Below, piece by piece: positions 18,701-28,467 of a stretch of DNA of 33,221 nucleotides. The notes under the pieces were generated by a model. It had not been told where the DNA came from, did no database searches, and was given only the letters and a program-made list of their open reading frames with translations. The position numbers and the translations under genes are program-made. The DNA is from Coemansia sp. RSA 922 (Eukaryota; Kickxellomycota; Kickxellomycetes; Kickxellales; Kickxellaceae): positions 1 through 33,221 of the forward strand of contig JANBQS010000120.1 of assembly GCA_027577415.1 (NCBI GenBank). Reading direction: 5' to 3'. Numbering within the stretch: the first letter of the stretch is position 1; every line of letters starts with the position of its first letter.

Positions 18701-19688
18701 ACTATTTCTATATTTTTATACACCTTTCCTTGATTCTAGCAAATTTACTCGATTTCCTACAGCAAAATTTTTATCGCTATATTGTTGGTGTGCATCTAAT
18801 AGTGGGGGAAAATACAGAGTAGAAAAGGGGGAGATATATTGTAGTGCCGATCGCGATGGGCAGTAAACACAATAACAATGGCGTTTGAGTTGGTTACGAC
18901 TAAGGACGACATTGCTAACGTTGGTGAACGCCATCGCAGAAACAGGGAGCTACTGCAATGCAAAAAGTAGTGTAAGCGCAGCGGGCCTTTCGTTTGTTTA
19001 CATTTCTCACGCACAAAACAGACTACCAAAGCAGGCAGCGCTGTGGTTACTTTCTTTTCTGGGCAATGCTTGCATAAATAAAAGCAACCTAAAACGTTGC
19101 TCATGCAATGTTTGCTAATGTTCATCATAGTACCACTGCACCTGTACGGCAAAACAGAGTACTGCTTAATTTTTTTTAGTGGTGTCAATTTGCAAACAAA
19201 CTATCAACATCTGTGGCTTAAAGAAGGAGATATCTCGATTCAAGCAGTCACTGCAAAAAAAAAAATCTCAATTATTTTTTTTTTCGTTGGGATGGGCATT
19301 TTGGATTTATACTATACGTGAGCGCGCCTCCCTACAAACTCAAAAAGTTTGTATCCTGTTCTCCCATCGACTCTTCATTGTCGCCTTAATATTTTCCACT
19401 TTTTTTTTTCTCTAGAGACAATTGACACTGCACTCTAAAGCGATATCATCCTTCATTGTCTTTAATCGAGTTTGTTTCCGATTCATATACTTTCCGTTTC
19501 TGGATCATTGAGCAAACAAGCGGGTTAGCTCAAGCCTTTTTTTTCTACTCCTCGCCTTGTTTGCCTAATTTCATTAGCACTGTTCCGCCTCTGATATACT
19601 CCAAACTACCGGCTCTTATCTCCAAATCTTTTTGTTACTTTATCTCTTTATTTTTTATTTATTCTCGACGATACTACACATACCGGCT
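18701..19688. other. Intergenic region before the SH3 membrane protein gene
   Basis: About 990 bases, AT-rich, without a supportable gene. Short frames on both strands (18796-19188 minus, 18885-19118 plus, 19456-19734 plus) show no family features. The final 200 bases before the ATG at 19689 are T/C-rich on the coding strand, as in other leaders of this window. Confidence 0.5.
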
Positions 19689-22213
19689 ATGTTTTCACAG
19701 TCGAGCAAGATGCTGCCAATTCTTGCATTTGTAATCCTGGCTCGAGTTTCGACCGCTTTATCGACATGTTTATCGCTTGCACGTTCACAAGGCTGTCCTG
19801 GGTTTGCGCGGGAGTTTATAAGCACCAACACTACCAGTCGGTTTTCGTGGTACCCCAATGACGACATTGCAGCGTTTGACAAGGCACTCAACGAGTATGT
19901 CAGCGGACTGGCGAGCCTCGAAGAGTTTCAGGCGGTATTTCGGTGTCCCGGACTCGATAGCCTGGGCGGGTTCAGTACGGATCACGGTATATCGGTCGTT
20001 CGCTACCACCGCAGCATGGTTTGCGCTGACATTCTGTTTAGCGATGAAAATCTTAACGACTGCTACGGCGGCACTAAACCTGTCGATCACAGGCGCCGGG
20101 ATATAAGAGATGACAAGCCAGAGATGCAGCTGGCCAAGGTCGTCGCCGCCTCTACTCTAGAAGTTCGGCCATCAGCACCAACGCCGCTTTGTCGCTCGAC
20201 ATGTAATGCATGGATCGATAGCCTCCGCACCATTGTATCAAATAACACGCTGTGCCAGGCCGACAAGGGCATCAATCGGGGCGCATCTCTGGATTCTCTC
20301 CGCACAAAGTGCGATCTAGGCATGTACAGCGGCGTACAAGGACATTGTATCGATGGTGCCGACAATGAGCCAAAAACATGTGGTAAGCAAAAAAAAAAAA
20401 AAAAAATTAACCTTGCATATAGCCGTGGACCGTTGTTGCTACTGTGGCTACTACGATTCATTTAATGACTTTTTTTTTTGCTTGCTCAAGGCTACTGCTC
20501 TGCCATTTTGACAAGCGGAATATCCTGATACAGACAAACATTGTCTCTATTTCCAAAAACGTTGGCAACTAACACCCTATTGTGCCAAATTATGTAGGCT
20601 ATCAGCGAGTAGAGGACTGGTGTAAATACTGTAATCATGCCTCCATGTACGCCACTACGTGTGCTTCGGTTGGCGTGCAGATCGAGAAAAAGGAGAGCAG
20701 TGTCACTGACGACAGCAGTAGCGATGACGCCAAAGACACTAGAGTGCCGACGCTTTCCACGCCGACCAGCGAGCACCAGCCTAACAGCGGGCTTATCGCC
20801 GAACTTAAGCAGCAGACGCGCCAGGAGCGCTTGTTCCGCATCGTAGCCATCGTGCTTAGCATAGTCGTCGGCGTGTGCCTCATAGCGCTCATGGTAATCA
20901 TTGGATTAAGTCGTAGCGATGCCGGACTGGGCTCATCGCGTAACAGCGGAGGCGTCTATGGCGGTGGGGCTAATGGCGAAGACGACAGCACCGTACTCTA
21001 CTTGGGCGCCGGCGCAAATGAGCAAGAGGAAAAGGGAGCCGATTTCGTCGATTGCTTTATCACTACCGTGGGCAAGCCTCGGCAGGTTCTCCGGCACTTT
21101 TTCGCTAGACGAGAAGACGAGATTTCATTGCAACAGGGCGACATTGTTACGCTACAGATGGCGTTTGACGACGGTTGGGTGGTTGGCAAGAACTTGACGA
21201 CGGGCACGGAGGGCACATTCCCGCTCATGTGCGTAATAGAAAACTTGCCACCGTCATTGCCGGCCCAGTGGTCTGTGCTGCCAGAATCCAAAAGCGCTAG
21301 CACCGAAAATCTTCGCCGCCCATCTAGAGCCGCCACCAGGCCGTCGCCACACTCGTCAGTGCTGGGCAGTATGTCGCTGCCCTCGGGACTAGACATGCCA
21401 ATGCTCATGACAGGCGGTCGTGGCGATACCCTAAATACTGGCGCGCAGAGAGTTTCGGAGCATGCGAATCGAGGCTCGACCATTGTACCGAATGGTAACC
21501 GTGGCCGTATCGGCAACATGGCGAATGCGCCAGGCCAATCTATCACATCGACGCGCCCCCCGTTATCTCCTCTTCAGACCAGCACTCGCACTGTGCCGAC
21601 CAGCAAGTACGGCTACGACAACGACAATGTTTTAGAGGCCCAGGGTAAGACAAGAAGCCGGGCAATTTTGGACCGACTTCTGGGAGCGTTCGCACAGGCT
21701 AACAGCGACGGTGGCCCATCAAATGTCGACGAGGAACCTACAGGCTTTTTCAAGCGGCTGGTCTCCTCGCCATTATTCGGAACCAAAGAAAGGCACCCCG
21801 CTCGCGTAAGTCCAAAGTACAAGTCCGAAGGTCGGCCACACTCGTTCCGCGTTAGCCACGTCAGACATGTTGGGCTTACCAATCCGAACTTTCCGCGGCC
21901 AGGCGATGTCAGCTCCTCGGCGCCCACACTCCCCGCACATGTGCCCAGCTTGAATGGATACCCAGTCATTTCAGGGTTCAATTCGCTTGGAAACGGGGAT
22001 TCTGTTCGCCAAACCACAGCCGACTCAACGGGCGCACCCTTGGGATTCCCGCGCCAGCCCAACTTTGGCTATGGCGAGTTTGCGCCCAGCAACAACTCAC
22101 GACAACTGATGACGGCCAACGGCAGTATGGACACCTACCAGACGGCCGAGCAGTCAGCATACAGCAACTTTGGCGTACAGCCATTACCGGTGGTAGCCGA
22201 TCACTTACACTAG
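19689..22213 (+). CDS. Single-pass membrane protein with Cys-rich ectodomain and cytoplasmic SH3 domain
   Basis: Predicted exons 19689-20382 and 20598-22213 encode 769 residues. The 215-nt intron (GTAAGC...TAG) has a CTAAC branch-point-like sequence about 25 bases before the acceptor, and phase 1 joins Gly232 cleanly. Order: signal peptide (about 1-24, ending STALS), Cys-rich ectodomain with an N-glycosylation sequon (NTT), an acidic/Ser-rich juxtamembrane stretch, a membrane helix (about 313-334, IVAIVLSIVVGVCLIALMVI), then an SH3 domain (about 394-446: FFARREDEISLQQGDIVTL, DDGWVVGKN, GTFPLMCV) and a long disordered Ser/Pro-rich tail. An upstream in-frame ATG at 19632 exists, but 19689 gives the better signal peptide. 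The architecture suggests a surface sensor or polarity scaffold (compare yeast Fus1 and Sho1 in principle); the ligand and role are unknown. Confidence 0.85.
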
Positions 22214-22549
22214 TCAAATATTTCCTTTGTTTAGTAACATATGCGTTTATAATACTTTAGTTCTCTCATGTGGTTCCCTAGTTGTCTAGATGCGGGCCTT
22301 GTCTGATTTCTCGCGGATTAGGAACTCCGCACTGCACACGACTTGGCACTTCAGGGTCTGTCTCTTTTTACTTTTTTTGTTCGCGAATTACTCAATTTCC
22401 ACTTCTTTTTTATATTGCTCATTTACTTGCGTTTCATTATTAGATTTGTATTATACACTTGGCGCATTTCTTCTGGACTTGTTAGCGCCGCCCCACCTGT
22501 TCACTCCCTTTGGATTAGACTAACGAATTAATACGACACCAAAAAGCCC
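22214..22549. promoter_or_regulatory. Promoter and leader region of the synaptojanin-like gene
   Basis: A 336-base gap holding the 3' end of the SH3 gene and the upstream region of the phosphatase gene. The stretch 22360-22500 is T/C-rich on the coding strand. No specific motif is recognised, and the two small frames here are by-products of the T-rich sequence. Confidence 0.45.
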
Positions 22550-25500
22550 ATGGAGGTTAAGCGCTTCTTCCTCCATGTCCGAAGCCACCCGCGCGCCGTC
22601 GCGCTAGTGCCAACACACGCAATTTCGGACCCGAACGGCTCGTTTCTCAGCATAGCTATCCGCAAAAGCAGAGCCGACGAAGACAGCGGCGACATCAGGG
22701 TAAAGATAACGACCGAGTCCGTGTCAGCTTCATTGCAGTACTACTCGCCACTGGACATTGACGCGGTCTACGGGTGTGCAGGAGTCTTGGATTACCAGGG
22801 CGATACTTTCATATTCTTTCCAACTCGCTGCCAGCCTGTATGCAACCTGACCGAGCTCAATGCTAGTGCGGGTAGCAGATCAGTTTTTCGCGTAACGCAA
22901 GTAGTGTCGCTGTCGCTGACTGACCCAATATTCGATATGCAGGCCTGTCGTCGCGCATCGGGAGGAGTAATGATTGACGACCCAACGCAAGGCGAAATAG
23001 ATATATACGGTATCACTAACCCATGCACACAGATGTTGTCGTTTTTGGAAAGCGGTGCCTTCTTCTTTTCGCCGCAGTTTGACATTACACGAACGACTCA
23101 GTCACAGCGCATGCGTGCCATTGCGACGGACGAGCCTGGCGTGTTTGACCCCGATCCAAAGTTCCTGTGGAATAGCAATATGCTGCAAGTGTTTACCGAC
23201 TTTCGCTTGCATATGTGTGGCACTGCCGAGCGCGAGGCTTTTGAAGCCGCTGGCTATGCAATGTCTCTTATTCAGGGTGCCGTGGACTCGTTCTATGCTG
23301 GCTCTCGGAATGGCAGCAACGCAGGGCCCAGTGACGCAGCGTTGGCCATGTATCTTATCTCGCGTAGCAGCTCAATGCGCTCGGGGATGCGCTTTCTGAC
23401 TCGCGGTGTCGACGACGAGGGTGGCGTGGCTAACGAAGTAGAGACTGAGGTTATTATAGTTACACGCAGCCTTACCTTTTCGCACGTACAGATTCGCGGC
23501 AGCGTCCCCGCGTTTTGGACACAGGAGGGTCTTCAGATCGGATCTCACAGAGTGCATATCACTAGGTCGGCCAAGGCGACCATGCCAGCGACTCAGCGCC
23601 ATTTCGCGGATCTGCTCGGCCGATACAAGCGCGTCAATGCCATTAACTTGTTGAAGCAGCACAGTACTCCGAGCGCTTACGACGGCTCTGATAGTGGGGC
23701 AGGAGCACCCGAGGCCAGCCTCGGTCAGTTCTACCAGTCAATGATTGAGGCAATGGGGCTTCCATCGTCGATAGTATCCTATACTGGGTTTGACTACCAC
23801 CACGAAGTCAAAGGCGGCAACTTTGATCGCGTGAGCGGCCTTATTCGTCAGATCGGCCCGTTACTAACCAGCTACCAATACTATCTAGTGGATAACGAAA
23901 GTGACGTTGTTTTGGCCCTTCAGCGAGGTGTGCAGCGAACAAATTGCCTGGACTGCTTGGACCGTACAAATGTTGTTCAGAGCGTCATATCGCGCGCAGT
24001 ATTAAGCGAGTTTATGCGACAGAACGCTATTGTTCCGAGTTCTGCCATGAGCACGGCCATGGACGGCATTGGTCAGCTTTGGCGTGCCAACGGCAATGCC
24101 ATTTCGCGCTCCTACGCGGGTACTGGTGCGCTCAAATCGGACGTTACGACAAGTGGCAAATCGGGGTGGGCAGGGTTCTTTAGTGACGCGTCAAAGTCGT
24201 TGAGCCGGCTGATGCAAAACAACTTTCAAGACAAGGGCAAGCAAAGCGTCATCGATACACTGCTAGGTTCGGGTGACTCGGGGCTGGTTAGCAGACCAGT
24301 ATTACTGTATGATCCGTATGAGCGAGAGATTGCCGCGGATTTGAGCCGCGAGCTGGAGCGAGTGAGCAGAAAGGACTCGATACACGTCCTGCTATGCACA
24401 TACAACTTGCATGGCAATGCGTATCGCGGTGAACCTCTGGGCTCGTGGCTGGTAATGCCGCGCAATATACGACCAGATATTGTAGCCATTGGATTTCAAG
24501 AAGTCGTCAACTTGGACGTTCAGTCGGTGATTGCCGCCGATACGGCTAACCGGCGCACTTGGGAGCAAGTTCTGACTGCTGAGATTAACGCTCAGTATCG
24601 AAAGGCATTTGGCAACAAAGCCGACGGCGAGTATGCTCTAGTGTCGTCGGAGCAATTGGTAGGCGTTGCGCTTCTGTTTTTCGCGCATGACGCCGTGTTC
24701 CCCCGCATTCACAACGTGCAAATGGTTAAACATAAGACGGGCCTATCAGGAATGGCTGGGAACAAGGGCTGCGTAGCTATGAATCTGATGCTCGACGATA
24801 CAAGTATTTGCATCGTTGCCGCGCACCTCGCATCTGGTACGAGCAATGTGGCCGAGCGTAACTCTGACTTCCACTCTATTCGTACTGGCACACGGTTCCG
24901 GCGAGGACGACATATCGACGAGCATGACTATGCGTTTTGGCTAGGCGACTTGAACTACCGAATCGAGCTTCCCTATGACCAGGCGCGGGCGCTTATTTCT
25001 CAGCGCCAATTGAAGAGTCTGATGATGTACGACCAGCTCAGTATGCAAATGGCTTCGGGCAAGGTGTTCCGAGGGTACCAAGAGGCCGAGATACATTTCC
25101 CGCCCACGTACAAGTTTGACGACGGAACAAGTACCTATGACACTAGCGAAAAGATGCGAGTGCCGTCTTGGACTGATCGCATTATGTACAGCGGCAACAA
25201 CGTCAGAGTCTTGGAGTACTATCGCGACGAAATCACCTTTTCTGATCACAAACCAGTGTTGGCCATGATGGAGTTTGACGTGGTCTCTGTTGACAAGGCA
25301 CAAAAGCGGCAGATTTTGCGCAAACTCTATGCCCGTCGACATGGAACACTGGCCGACACAGCGTCTTCAAGCGGAGTACAGTCGCTGAAATCAGTCGAGC
25401 AGAAGCTTATAGACTGGGATACCGGCTCTGACAATGGACTTGGCGCCAACAAGAAGATTTCGACTCCACAGATTAGCCAGGTTGCTAGCACTGCTACCTC

Positions 25501-25792
25501 TCTTCCTTCCCCAAGCTCCAGCACGCATGCGTGGTGGGACGACGAGCAGCAACAGCAGTCTATCTCAAAGGCGACCTCTAGATTCGCTGGCGCTAGCCCG
25601 ACACGCAATGAGCGATCTAACTCCATTGGCCGAGCGTTTATAAATCCATTCGCTTTGACAATATCCGCCATGGCTTCTAGCGCAGTCTCGCCTGCAACTC
25701 AGATGCGTCCAAAGCCGCTGGTCAACATTATCGATGATCCATTCGCCGATGACGCCGCTGGACTATCTTGGGAGCCAATTACACCAATGTAG
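22550..25792 (+). CDS. Synaptojanin-like phosphoinositide phosphatase (Sac1 domain plus inositol 5-phosphatase)
   Basis: A single-exon protein of 1080 residues, like yeast Inp51/Inp52/Inp53. The N-terminal Sac domain (about 50-520) has an intact catalytic motif RTNCLDCLDRTN with C466 and R472 (CX5R), so unlike yeast Inp51 the Sac domain should be active. The 5-phosphatase domain (about 608-910) shows all signature blocks: TYNLHGN, DIVAIGFQE, GLSGMAGNKGCVA, AAHLASG, WLGDLNYRI, PSWTDRIMY and SDHKPV. The C-terminal tail is Ser-rich with an NPF tripeptide (about 1029) and a DPF motif near the end (IDDPFADD), known in other proteins as EH-domain and clathrin-adaptor binding motifs. It hydrolyses PI(4,5)P2 and other phosphoinositides at the plasma membrane, endosomes and Golgi, supporting endocytosis and actin organisation. 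Which of INP52 or INP53 it corresponds to cannot be said. Confidence 0.96.
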   Translation: MEVKRFFLHVRSHPRAVALVPTHAISDPNGSFLSIAIRKSRADEDSGDIRVKITTESVSASLQYYSPLDIDAVYGCAGVLDYQGDTFIFFPTRCQPVCNLTELNASAGSRSVFRVTQVVSLSLTDPIFDMQACRRASGGVMIDDPTQGEIDIYGITNPCTQMLSFLESGAFFFSPQFDITRTTQSQRMRAIATDEPGVFDPDPKFLWNSNMLQVFTDFRLHMCGTAEREAFEAAGYAMSLIQGAVDSFYAGSRNGSNAGPSDAALAMYLISRSSSMRSGMRFLTRGVDDEGGVANEVETEVIIVTRSLTFSHVQIRGSVPAFWTQEGLQIGSHRVHITRSAKATMPATQRHFADLLGRYKRVNAINLLKQHSTPSAYDGSDSGAGAPEASLGQFYQSMIEAMGLPSSIVSYTGFDYHHEVKGGNFDRVSGLIRQIGPLLTSYQYYLVDNESDVVLALQRGVQRTNCLDCLDRTNVVQSVISRAVLSEFMRQNAIVPSSAMSTAMDGIGQLWRANGNAISRSYAGTGALKSDVTTSGKSGWAGFFSDASKSLSRLMQNNFQDKGKQSVIDTLLGSGDSGLVSRPVLLYDPYEREIAADLSRELERVSRKDSIHVLLCTYNLHGNAYRGEPLGSWLVMPRNIRPDIVAIGFQEVVNLDVQSVIAADTANRRTWEQVLTAEINAQYRKAFGNKADGEYALVSSEQLVGVALLFFAHDAVFPRIHNVQMVKHKTGLSGMAGNKGCVAMNLMLDDTSICIVAAHLASGTSNVAERNSDFHSIRTGTRFRRGRHIDEHDYAFWLGDLNYRIELPYDQARALISQRQLKSLMMYDQLSMQMASGKVFRGYQEAEIHFPPTYKFDDGTSTYDTSEKMRVPSWTDRIMYSGNNVRVLEYYRDEITFSDHKPVLAMMEFDVVSVDKAQKRQILRKLYARRHGTLADTASSSGVQSLKSVEQKLIDWDTGSDNGLGANKKISTPQISQVASTATSLPSPSSSTHAWWDDEQQQQSISKATSRFAGASPTRNERSNSIGRAFINPFALTISAMASSAVSPATQMRPKPLVNIIDDPFADDAAGLSWEPITPM

Positions 25793-25830
25793 GATATTAG
25801 AGTATCTGTATTTATTGATAAATGAGACAT

Positions 25831-26241
25831 TTATAGGTAGATTCCGCCAGCGGACTGAGGACCAACAATGATGGAGCCAGATGGGCCCATGATAGCAGCA
25901 CCGCCAGTTGAGGCGCCCATGATTCCAACACCGCGACCATAGCCGTAGCCCATGCCGCCCAGGCCGCCAAGCCCGCCGTAGCCACCATATCCCATCATGC
26001 CGTAGCCGCCGTAGCCACCGTAGCCTCCGAGACCACCGTAGCCCATGCCGCCGTAACCCATGCCGCCGTAGCCCATGCCACCGTATCCAAGACCGCCAAA
26101 GCCAGGCATAACGGAGGTTGCGCTATTGTAGTATGAGCCGGACGAAACCGACTCTGAGCCAACCATACCACCGCCCATGAACTGAGCCAGGGCAGCTGGT
26201 GCGGCAAGAAGAGTAAGAGCAAAGCTCGACGCAGAAACCAT
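25831..26241 (-). CDS. Small secreted Gly/Tyr/Met-rich repeat protein
   Basis: 136 residues from the ATG at 26241. The frame is open further upstream only to a TTG, and starting at 26241 gives a textbook signal peptide, MVSASSFALTLLAAPAALAQ, with cleavage likely after AQ or ALA. The mature part has a Ser/Tyr-rich start, then tandem pentapeptides GYGGM (about residues 50-72), GGYGGYGGYG blocks and a less regular Gly/Ile/Ser-rich end (IMGPSGSIIVGPQ). No cysteines are present. Glycine- and tyrosine-rich secreted proteins are often structural or wall-associated; here this is only inference. A TATA-like CATAAAGG lies about 95 bases upstream and the leader is A/C-rich, as in strongly expressed genes. 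Its stop lies 38 bases from that of the convergent phosphatase gene. Confidence 0.82.
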   Translation of the reverse strand: MVSASSFALTLLAAPAALAQFMGGGMVGSESVSSGSYYNSATSVMPGFGGLGYGGMGYGGMGYGGMGYGGLGGYGGYGGYGMMGYGGYGGLGGLGGMGYGYGRGVGIMGASTGGAAIMGPSGSIIVGPQSAGGIYL

Positions 26242-27017
26242 GTTGAGTGATGTCAATAAAATAAGCTCGAGAGTAGTTGGGTGTTTGAGTTGAGAGTTGA
26301 TAATGCGTCTTGGGCTAAAAGTCGGATGTTGTGGCCTTTATGTATCTCGAGCAGAGAGTATGTTTTAGTGCTGCCGAATACACTGGTTGGCACACTTTTA
26401 CAAACAAAGTTGGTTTGTAGTAACATATCGCACTGCTGTTTTTGTTTCAACTACTTTTGTGCTTATTTTTATTCGTGTATGGTTACAGCAGTCGGAGATG
26501 TGCAGTGAAAGACCAGGTTTACGCTGGAATGATACTGCCACTCACAGGACAAAAGCGGATAATGTTGAGAAACCAGCCAACAAATTTCTCATCCTTTACT
26601 ACCAAATTTTTTCCCACTTTCTGGTGTATACTGGAAGCCCGTCTGTGATTTACTTCCAATACGACATGTTTACTCGCAACAACAATGGTTGAAGCCAGCT
26701 ATATGCAAGGTGCCGAAGGGAGTAACGCCACAAGTTGTCAAAAGCCTTATCAAGAATATATATGCAAATTGTGATCAGCTGTGCCGTCCTTGCTCATTGT
26801 AGCCAAGCATGGCGCAGGCACAAGACAACAGTTCCAAGCAAAAGTAAAAAAAAGGTACAATGGCATGCATATTGCGTCTGAGACATGAGGAGCCACCATG
26901 AAAAATTTAGAACTAAAGGCCGTGTTTAGAATGTTTTTCCTTTTCATACCCATCTTTTTTTTTTTCCCATCAACGTATTGCTTTATAGTTATTGTCTACA
27001 ACAAGAAGAGCACCATC
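26242..27017. other. Divergent intergenic region between the Gly-rich gene and TRP4 copy 1
   Basis: About 780 bases between two divergently oriented starts. The Gly-rich gene side contains the minus-strand TATA-like CATAAAGG at about 26334-26341. The TRP4 side ends in a T-rich leader (about 26930-26970). Several overlapping small frames have no family features. The shared promoter block of TRP4 copies 2 and 3 is absent here. Confidence 0.5.
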
Positions 27018-28142
27018 ATGACTATTATTGTAGAGGAGGAGAGACATCTCAAGGACATTCTTAAGCAAATTGTACTCGACCCAAAGTGCCTTACTCCAGC
27101 GCATGTAGTTGGAGGCATACGTTCAATTGTGCGTGGCGAGGCCAGCGAGGCTCAGATAGGCGGGTTCCTGATTGCGCTAAAGCTTCGTCGCATAGATAGC
27201 GATCCCGAGATGGTCGCAGCCATGGCACAGGAGACACTTCGAGGCGCTATAGTCCCAGACATTGGGCTTGACGGCAAGCCCAGAGAAGAAATTGGCATGA
27301 TTGTGGATATCGTTGGCACCGGTGGTGATGGATGGAACACATTCAACATCTCTACGACTTCGTCACTAATCGCCGTCGCGGCAGGGCTAACGGTGGCCAA
27401 ACACGGTAGTCGAGCATTCTCGTCCAACTGCGGGTCGGCAGATCTCCTAGAGGGCATGGGCTGCAACCTAAATGCAATATTACCGGTACACGTCGCCAGG
27501 TTTCTCAAAGAGCATCGTTATTGCTTTGTACTGGCCAACAACTTTCATCCGTCTATGCATTATGTCAAGATGATGTGTAACGAGCTCGCGTTCCCGACCC
27601 CGTTCAAGGTACTAGGACCGATGATCAATCCGGTTGTTCCGCACCGCGCCGTAATTGGTGTCAACTCAAAGGCGCTAGGTCCGGTCATGGCTGAAGCCCT
27701 TCGAATCATGGGCCGGCGTAACTACGCCGTTGTGTGCGGCGACGAGAATCTCGACGAGATCAGTATTGCTGGCGATACACACGTCTGGCATATCCAGGAG
27801 AGCGGCGAGATTAAAAACTACACGATTCATCCGCGCGACTTTGGAGTACCAGCCCATCCGCTGTCCGAGGCAGCTGGAGCGACGCTAGAGGATAACAAGG
27901 CAACGCTACATCGCTTGCTGAGCAATGAGCTAGAGGATAGAGACATTGCCGCTCGCGACTTTGTGCTGATCAACACGGGTTTCCTACTGTACGTCGCAGG
28001 TACTGCGTCGTCTATGGAAGAGGGCGCCACAATTGCCAGGCAGACGCTCGAATCGGGCAAAGTGAAGACGCTTCTAGAAAACTTTGCCAAAGCAATCTAC
28101 ACGATCACCTGTATGTGTGAATCCTCTCAGCCACCTCCATAA
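27018..28142 (+). CDS. TRP4: Anthranilate phosphoribosyltransferase paralog, copy 1 (diverged active site)
   Basis: 374 residues starting at the ATG at 27018, chosen because it aligns with the starts of copies 2 and 3; an in-frame upstream ATG at 26898 would add a hydrophobic leader. An N-terminal helical domain (about 8-75) and the glycosyltransferase family 3 domain are present, with the PRPP-binding GTGGDGWNTFNIST and a later LDEIS metal-site motif. The expected KHGN reads KHGS. In the anthranilate-site helix the family R[RK]xLG reads VKMMCNELAFP: the expected Arg is Cys, and LGPLTNP reads LGPMINP. The C-terminal tail (YTITCMCESSQPPP) differs from the other copies. In canonical form the enzyme joins anthranilate to PRPP in tryptophan synthesis; whether this copy does is doubtful. 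Confidence 0.85.
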   Translation: MTIIVEEERHLKDILKQIVLDPKCLTPAHVVGGIRSIVRGEASEAQIGGFLIALKLRRIDSDPEMVAAMAQETLRGAIVPDIGLDGKPREEIGMIVDIVGTGGDGWNTFNISTTSSLIAVAAGLTVAKHGSRAFSSNCGSADLLEGMGCNLNAILPVHVARFLKEHRYCFVLANNFHPSMHYVKMMCNELAFPTPFKVLGPMINPVVPHRAVIGVNSKALGPVMAEALRIMGRRNYAVVCGDENLDEISIAGDTHVWHIQESGEIKNYTIHPRDFGVPAHPLSEAAGATLEDNKATLHRLLSNELEDRDIAARDFVLINTGFLLYVAGTASSMEEGATIARQTLESGKVKTLLENFAKAIYTITCMCESSQPPP

Positions 28143-28467
28143 ACATGGATTACAAAATGTGGAGCTAGGCCGCAGACAAACTAGCCACTATCACGAGGAT
28201 CCACCACAGACCATTATGCAGGGAATCCCACACACACGCCAGAGACGATTCCCAAGATACCACCGGCCGCCACAGTACATAGACTTATTCACATCTGCTA
28301 TGCCAAATCCGCCAGACAAGTCAGTCCTCGTCAACTTGACAGAACCCACCAAACACCTCCACCAAGAGCGACCGTATATATATATATGTAGGCAGCTTTC
28401 TTCTCGTAATTTTTATTCTTTCTGTCAACATTATTTTTTCTAAACTCTCCCTTTTTATCTTGTAACA
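28143..28467. promoter_or_regulatory. Promoter region of TRP4 copy 2
   Basis: From about 28271 to the ATG this matches the region 29650-29866 before copy 3, including GCCAAATCCG, CAGACAAGTCAGTC, TTGACAGAA, CACCAAGAG and the leader ending CTTGTAACA before the ATG. A long TATATATATATA lies at 28375-28387, about 85 bases upstream of the start. No canonical Gcn4 site (TGASTCA) was found here. Confidence 0.65.
28271..28467 (+). repeat. Duplicated TRP4 promoter/leader, copy in front of paralog 2
   Basis: Direct, diverged copy of 29650-29866, showing that promoter and gene were duplicated together to give paralogs 2 and 3. Paralog 1 lacks this block. Confidence 0.8.

Noticed and set aside
25950..26110. 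CRISPR-like or minisatellite array
   Set aside because: The regular repeats are codons of the GYGGM peptide repeats within a clear secreted-protein frame, without spacers.
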